From: Elmis aenea
Lineage: Eukaryota > Arthropoda > Insecta > Coleoptera > Elmidae
Assembly: GCA_947652605.1 (NCBI GenBank)
Contig: OX393578.1
Span: 33,857,470-33,921,469 of the forward strand
DNA: 64,000 nt
Direction of reading: 5' to 3'
Shown: positions 59,036 to 64,000 of the stretch, piece by piece
Position numbering within the stretch: position 1 is the stretch's first letter
How the letters are laid out: each line of letters begins with the position of its first letter
Position numbers and translations under genes: made by a program
Notes under the pieces: generated by a model
Seen by the model: the letters and a program-made list of their open reading frames with translations, nothing else
Told to the model about the DNA's origin: nothing
Database searches by the model: none

Positions 59036-59576
59036 TAGGGTGTTTCATAATTGAATGCTGATCCTTAGGGGTATTATTCCTTGGGTGATTTTAAGAAAAA
59101 ACTTCATATAGTAGTAGTAGTAGGTCCGCAACCGCCGTATTTTTGAGATACAGGGTGTTAAAAGCTGAAAAATATATCGGTTTTTTCGTAATATTGATAC
59201 CGCTTTAGATATTTTTTTGAATTTTAGTAGGTACTAACTAGGCATAAAAACAATTTTTTTTTCAGAAAAGAAAATTGTTCTATTTCCACCAATGGCGTCC
59301 GTACTAACATGTCCTTGAATATTTTTAATGAAAAAAATTATATGCCACTGTTTTTTTTTTCAAAATAAATGTAATTTTTATAATTTTACTTTATCTCTTA
59401 GTAAAAATGGCCTCTTGACTCTTTTTTGTCCGACGAACGGTTTTCGAGTAAACTTTTAACACCCTGTATCTCAAAAATATGGCGGTTGCGGACCTACATT
59501 GATATGAACTTTTTTTCTTAAAATCACCTAAGGAATAATATCCCTAAGGATCAGCATTCAATTATGAAACACCCTG
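59036..59576. mobile_element. TA-flanked palindrome, 541 bp, with a nested CAGGGTG element
   Basis: Left end TAGGGTGTTTCATAATTGAA (C to T at the first base) and right mirror ending GAAACACCCTG, TA at 59034-59035 and 59577-59578. Inside, 59151-59466 is a second element with CAGGGTGTTAAAAG and TTTTAACACCCTG ends and its own TA flanks. A GGTCCGCAACCGCC block lies in both outer arms. Confidence 0.85.
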
Positions 59577-59579
59577 TAT

Positions 59580-60262
59580 ACAGCGTCATTCCAAAAATGG
59601 AAAGCTTTTTTTTTATTTTCCAAAAAATTTTATTCTTGATCAAAGTTGGTACATGTTCTAAAACTTATTTTAAGATGAAAATATGATCAATAACAATTCA
59701 TAAGATACAAGAATTTAGCGATTTTAGACATTTTTGCAAGAGTAAAGTGCCCGTATTTTAAGAGTTACAAAAAAGTGTATAGAAGAGTTTTTTAAGAATT
59801 TAAAAATATGATCCACAATGATATTTGACGTTTAATTTCCAATAATTCTTTTTATAGTAATTTCAAAATTCAAAAATTCAAAACGTCGCTAAAATATAGT
59901 GTCATATGAAATTTTATTGACCTTTTTTTATATTAAAATTAGTTTAAGGAGGTAATGCACAAACGTTTATTCAGAATAAATGGGAAATCGATTATAAAAT
60001 GCTTTTCCATTGAATGTTACGTTTAAAAAATAAAAATTAGAACTTGAACGTAAACTTTTATATTTAGACATCTTTTTGAATTCTAAACAACTTTTTTTAA
60101 TTAACTTTCTTTGTAACTCTTCAAGTAAGGACGCTTTACTCCTGTAAATATTTCTAACAGCGCTAAAAGATAGTGTCCTATGAACTTCTTTTGAACTTCT
60201 TTTAATTTTAAAATTAGACTTAGAACATACATCAACTTTTATCAGGAATAATAGATTTTGAG
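59580..60262. mobile_element. Decayed foldback, about 650 bp
   Basis: 59620-59790 (ATTCTTGATCAAAGTTGGTAC; AAGAGTAAAGTGCCCGTA; AAGAGTTACAAA) is matched, inverted, by 60080-60262 (TTTGTAACTCTTCAAG; GGACGCTTTACTCCTG; CATCAACTTTTATCAGGAAT). The ends are not clear. The 100-codon minus-strand ORF at 59967-60269 lies in the right arm and is not taken as a gene. Confidence 0.55.
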
Positions 60263-61889
60263 AAATCAATAATAAAAAACTCGAGAAAGTGTTGTTAGTT
60301 TTCTGACATCTCTAATTATTTGTAATTGAATTTTTTATTTGTTTTCGTGATTTGGTTTAATCTTTATCCAAATAATTGGACAATATTTACAAATTTTAAA
60401 TCATAATTATTGATTTCATAAAATAACAATCTCATTCAAAAACCCTATTTTATTAATCAAAATACATTATCATCGAAAATAAACGAATTTCTCTTAAAAC
60501 GTTATAATGCTGCGATAACTCGCAAATTTTTGCAAACCCATTCAGTAATTACAAACATTATTGTATAGCATAACAATAACTAATCTTACTCTGTAGTTTT
60601 GAATTAGTCGAGTTTCAACGTAAACCTGATTGTGAGTAATATCATGGATAACTGACAGCTTCTTGTAACAAATACAATTAACCACGATGCAATTCTGTTT
60701 TAATCACTCTTCTAGATCATTTTAATTCCATACGTTTAAAAATCACAGGGTAGAAAAGTTGTACAAGGCGTACCCATTTTGATTTAAGCCAAAAATCGGG
60801 CAATAAATAAAAAAATTAAGCAAAATAAATAATTAAGTTTGGTTTTTGTCCACAAATTTTTACACGTTAACATATTGGTAGCAATGTAGTATAAATACCA
60901 ACTACTAATTTAATGTGTTTTTAATTCAGCAACTTTGTATTTTCTGTAGTTAAAAAAATAAAACGAATGAAGTTTTTGGCTTCTACAACTGAATTTAAAT
61001 TAACCTTGAGGTGTATAGACGTAATTGGGCAATATTGTCACTTAAAACTGCGGTGTCTTTTGAGGTTACGAAAATAAATGAATACAATTAACATTTAAAT
61101 AAAGTGTTACGCACAATGTATGTAAAAAAGTTCGTGATGTCTCAGTAATTAACTTAATTGGTTAATTATATACTAACTCGTAGTGTTAATGCAATTTTGG
61201 AGTATCAAACAAAAGTTTTTTCACACAAGTTCGATAAACATGCATTTTGTTATAAAAATAAAAAGGTTTTGCTTAGGGTGAAGCTTTAATTCGCACGAAA
61301 ATGTAAACAAATAATGATAAAAATTCACGACGAATAATTTTTGGAAGTTTAACGAAAGCTTGTGAGATTTGCCGACACTTCCAAGAATAGGAGGAAACGT
61401 AAATTGGAAATTTACATTTTAAAAATGCAAAGAAGAGGTTTATGAACCTCGGTAGTTAAAAACTTCGGCTTTTGATTGCTTAAAAATAATTTTGAATGTG
61501 CAAATTGCCTATAGAAAATTTGAAATTTGCAAATTTTGCACAAATTATAATCAACAACTTAGTTGTGTATTGTTTTTACTTCATCAAGTAAATATTGTCT
61601 TAGATATACTTTAAGATGAACTTTTTTTACCGTAAAAGTTTGTCTTAAAAACCTGGTCTCTCTTATACATATATCGAACGTTAAAAATTCAGGTGAAATT
61701 TTGATTGGTTGAATCTGCTTGTTTATATTATTATTAAATTGGTAATACTGTTGATGTTATTGCTTGAAGACAGCAATGACTGGGTTTTTGATTTAGAACA
61801 GATTTAAAAGGAAATGGATTTTTCTACTCATGTATAGGAAAGTTGTCATTTTCTCACTGCACATATAAAATTTTTCCCTTTTTTTAGAG
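60263..61889. other. AT-rich spacer
   Basis: No gene or defined element recognised. Confidence 0.4.
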
Positions 61890-62081
61890 GTAGCCATCAT
61901 TATAAGAATTACTACAAAGACTAACAAATAATACAACAATGCTATAAAATTCTAATAAATGATACCGCAGACGAATGGTAACTGTAATTTGACATTTAAT
62001 TAGCTGTTTTTTGTTTTTATTTTCATAGATAACTTGATAAGTGATGGGTAAAATACGATTTTTCTGGATTTTGTTGATTAT

Positions 62082-63244
62082 TCTTGCGAAAGTGCAATAA
62101 ATCTTCTGCTAGCAGACTGGAAAGAGGAAATTGAAAACAACAACATCATCATAGCAGTATTTTTAGATCTAAAAAGAGCTTTTGAAACAATTGACAGACA
62201 ACGGTTATTAATAAAACTTGAAAATTACGGAGTCAGAGGCACAGAAAACAAATGGTTTGCAGATTATTTGAAATCTCGGTATCAAATTACAAAATTTAAA
62301 AATGAAACGTCACATAGGATAATGAATAATTTAGGCGTTCCTCAAGGAAGTGTCCTTGGACCTTTGTTATTTATACTGTACATGAATGACATTGTAGCAA
62401 ATGTCGGAAACAGCATCATAAATTTATTTGCAGATGATACTCTAATATTTATTAGTGGCAATAACGTTGACAATATGGTAAGCAAATTAAATACTGACCT
62501 ACATAGAGTCGCAGAGTGGTTAAAGGTGAACAAATTAAAAATAAATGTCGACAAAACAAACTACTTGGTGATAAACAATAAGAATGTGCGTAATCAGCAA
62601 CTTATAGAATTGGATGGTGTATTAAATAGAGTTAATGAAATTAAATACTTGGGTGTAATAATAGACGATAAGCTTGATTTTAAAAGTAATACTAATTATA
62701 TAGTTAAAAAGGTTTCTAAAAAAATAGGTTTTCTTGGTAGATTAAGCAGTAAACTTCCAGTCCTTACTAAAATTTTAATATACAAAAGTATCATAGCACC
62801 CCATTTCGAATACTGCTCTAGTATTTTATTTCTGGCAAACACTAATGATTTAGACCGGCTTCAAAAATAGCAAAATAGGGCTATCAGAATTATTTTACAC
62901 TGTTCCAGATACACCAAAATTACTCTGATGCTGGATACTTTACAGTGGCTTAGTATTAAACAACGGATAATTTTTAATACGATTATTTTCATTTTTAAGA
63001 TTATAAATAACCTGCTTCCAAATTCTTTGTTAAAATATATAACCCAAAACTCTGATGTTCATAACTATCCGACTAGAAACTGTAAAGACTTTAAATTGCC
63101 ATTCAGGACACGAAATTACACTCAAAATTCTCTTTTTTATAAAGGACTGAAATTTTACAATGATTTATCAAGTGAACTTAAAAGTCAAACTAATATTGTA
63201 AGGTTTAGACGTAAGCTCAGTAGTCATATTAAGGAAAAGTTTTA
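62082..63244 (+). pseudogene. LINE reverse transcriptase, C-terminal part, one in-frame stop
   Basis: One continuous frame from SCESAINLLLADWKEEIE to the TAA at 63242-63244, about 387 codons, broken only by TAG at 62868-62870 (RLQK-stop-QNRAIRII, where the family usually has Leu or a similar residue). Reverse transcriptase motifs are clear: motif A AVFLDLKRAFETID with the first catalytic Asp, motif B NNLGVPQGSVLGPLLFILY, and motif C FADDTLIF with the Asp pair. The thumb region follows, then the C-terminal LFYKGLKFYNDLSSELK end. The endonuclease and the first fingers are missing through 5' truncation. The single stop suggests fairly recent insertion, but it cannot work. Confidence 0.88.
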
Positions 63245-63340
63245 AATTTTATATATTTATATTTATGTACATGTAATAAAATGTAAACATAATTAGCAAA
63301 TCGCTAAAATAAATTACATTATTATTATTATTATTATTTA
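62082..63340 (+). mobile_element. 5'-truncated non-LTR retrotransposon
   Basis: The 3' end of a LINE, starting inside the reverse transcriptase and ending in an (ATT)n tail (about 63316-63338) where the interrupted palindrome resumes. About 1.26 kb. 5' truncation and a simple-repeat tail are typical of target-primed insertion. The clade (CR1, Jockey or I-like) cannot be settled by eye. A target duplication is not clear, since the flanks GATTATT and TTATTTA are low complexity. Confidence 0.85.
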
Positions 63341-63715
63341 TAAAAATAGATATAGCAATTAATATCTCAATAGAAAGAGAGAAAAAAAGCACATTAAAAT
63401 ATTCCGTAGTCAACTTCGCGACCCATAAGAAAAAATGAAATTAGGGGTAATATCTCGAAAACGGTAAGTGATAAAAAAATCTAAAATAACAGTTACATTC
63501 TACATTAAAAAGTATCTTAAGAAAGTACTAGGTAATAAAATTGATCTAATGATTAAGACTTTTGAAGTACGAGGAGTTTTATACTTTTAAAAATAGCTTG
63601 TAGCTCCTCTCAATCCTCTCATACTTTGGAATAATTCATCTTATTTTAAGCAAACCTGTATCTCTTATAATAAGCGAGATTCCCATGCTGGAAATGTTAT
63701 CTGGGACACCCTGTA

Positions 63716-64000
63716 TATCTGTAAGCATTAATGGATTGACATAAAAGGACATCTTACTGACCTTATGTTGTGGATTTTAGCAAAGCTGGCCGATTTTCTT
63801 GATATTTTATGTGTAGATATAATTTTTAGTAATAAAATGTTATCACACTTCTTGCAGAAAGTGAACTTTACCGGACAGAAATCTTAATTTTTTCAGACCG
63901 TCAAGACTCGCTTTATTAACAAAAATTAAAGCAGCGCTAAAAGTGAGTTTCAAGTTAAACAGAAAGAAAACTGTTATTATAGATTTTTTACTCTAAAACA
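63716..64000. other. Unassigned end of window
   Basis: AT-rich, with no gene or element recognised. Confidence 0.3.

Larger units (their letters stand above)
61890..63713. mobile_element. Right-half copy of the palindrome at 3876, split by a LINE
   Basis: 61890-62081 and 63341-63713 together match 4640-5075 in order, ending GCTGGAAATGTTATCTGGGA and CACCCTG before TA (63714-63715). The left arm is absent. The LINE at 62082-63340 interrupts it. Confidence 0.8.

Noticed and set aside
59967..60269. 100-codon minus-strand ORF
   Set aside because: It sits in one arm of a decayed foldback, is low complexity and Lys/Ser-rich, and resembles no family.

Overview
The window looks like nuclear DNA of an arthropod, most likely an insect. 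It is very AT-rich, its two host genes have GT-AG introns of both about 50 bp and several kilobases, and it is packed with DNA transposons typical of insect genomes (piggyBac, hAT, mariner, pogo-like, foldback), with a few retroposons. A beetle would fit the repeat content, but that is only an inference. I see no bacterial, phage or CRISPR features.

Host genes occupy the first 13.4 kb and are convergent. On the plus strand, the 3' half of a STRAD pseudokinase gene (LKB1 adaptor) runs from 829 to 6414 in four coding exons; its 5' half lies outside the window. On the minus strand, a complete 418-codon vesicular zinc transporter of the SLC30A2/3/4/8 (ZnT) type runs from 13352 to 9197 in six coding exons. 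Both have transposons in their longest intron. About 2.8 kb separates the two stop codons.

From 13.9 kb to the end I find no convincing host exon. The rest is a stack of nested repeats: a piggyBac element with the N-terminal part of a transposase (14780-16269); a 4-kb hAT element (16312-20342) split by a 1.8-kb palindrome; many TA-flanked palindromes ending in CAGGGTG; TATCGATA-rich tracts; a foldback element with minisatellite arms and a 9-bp target duplication (26759-28116); two mariner pseudogenes; a pogo-like element inside a LINE ORF1 remnant inside another palindrome (37198-40380); a tRNA-derived SINE (40531-40789); a second minisatellite foldback carrying a nested hAT element (46028-48310); several hAT and TTAA-type MITEs; and a 5'-truncated LINE with a reverse transcriptase (62082-63340).

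The most notable theme is the CAGGGTG family. Roughly twenty termini occur in 64 kb, flanked by TA, capping interiors that are mostly unrelated and range from exactly 60 bp to over 2 kb, many of them near-perfect hairpins. At two places, removing the element plus one TA restores a broken reading frame, which fixes the boundaries and the target duplication.
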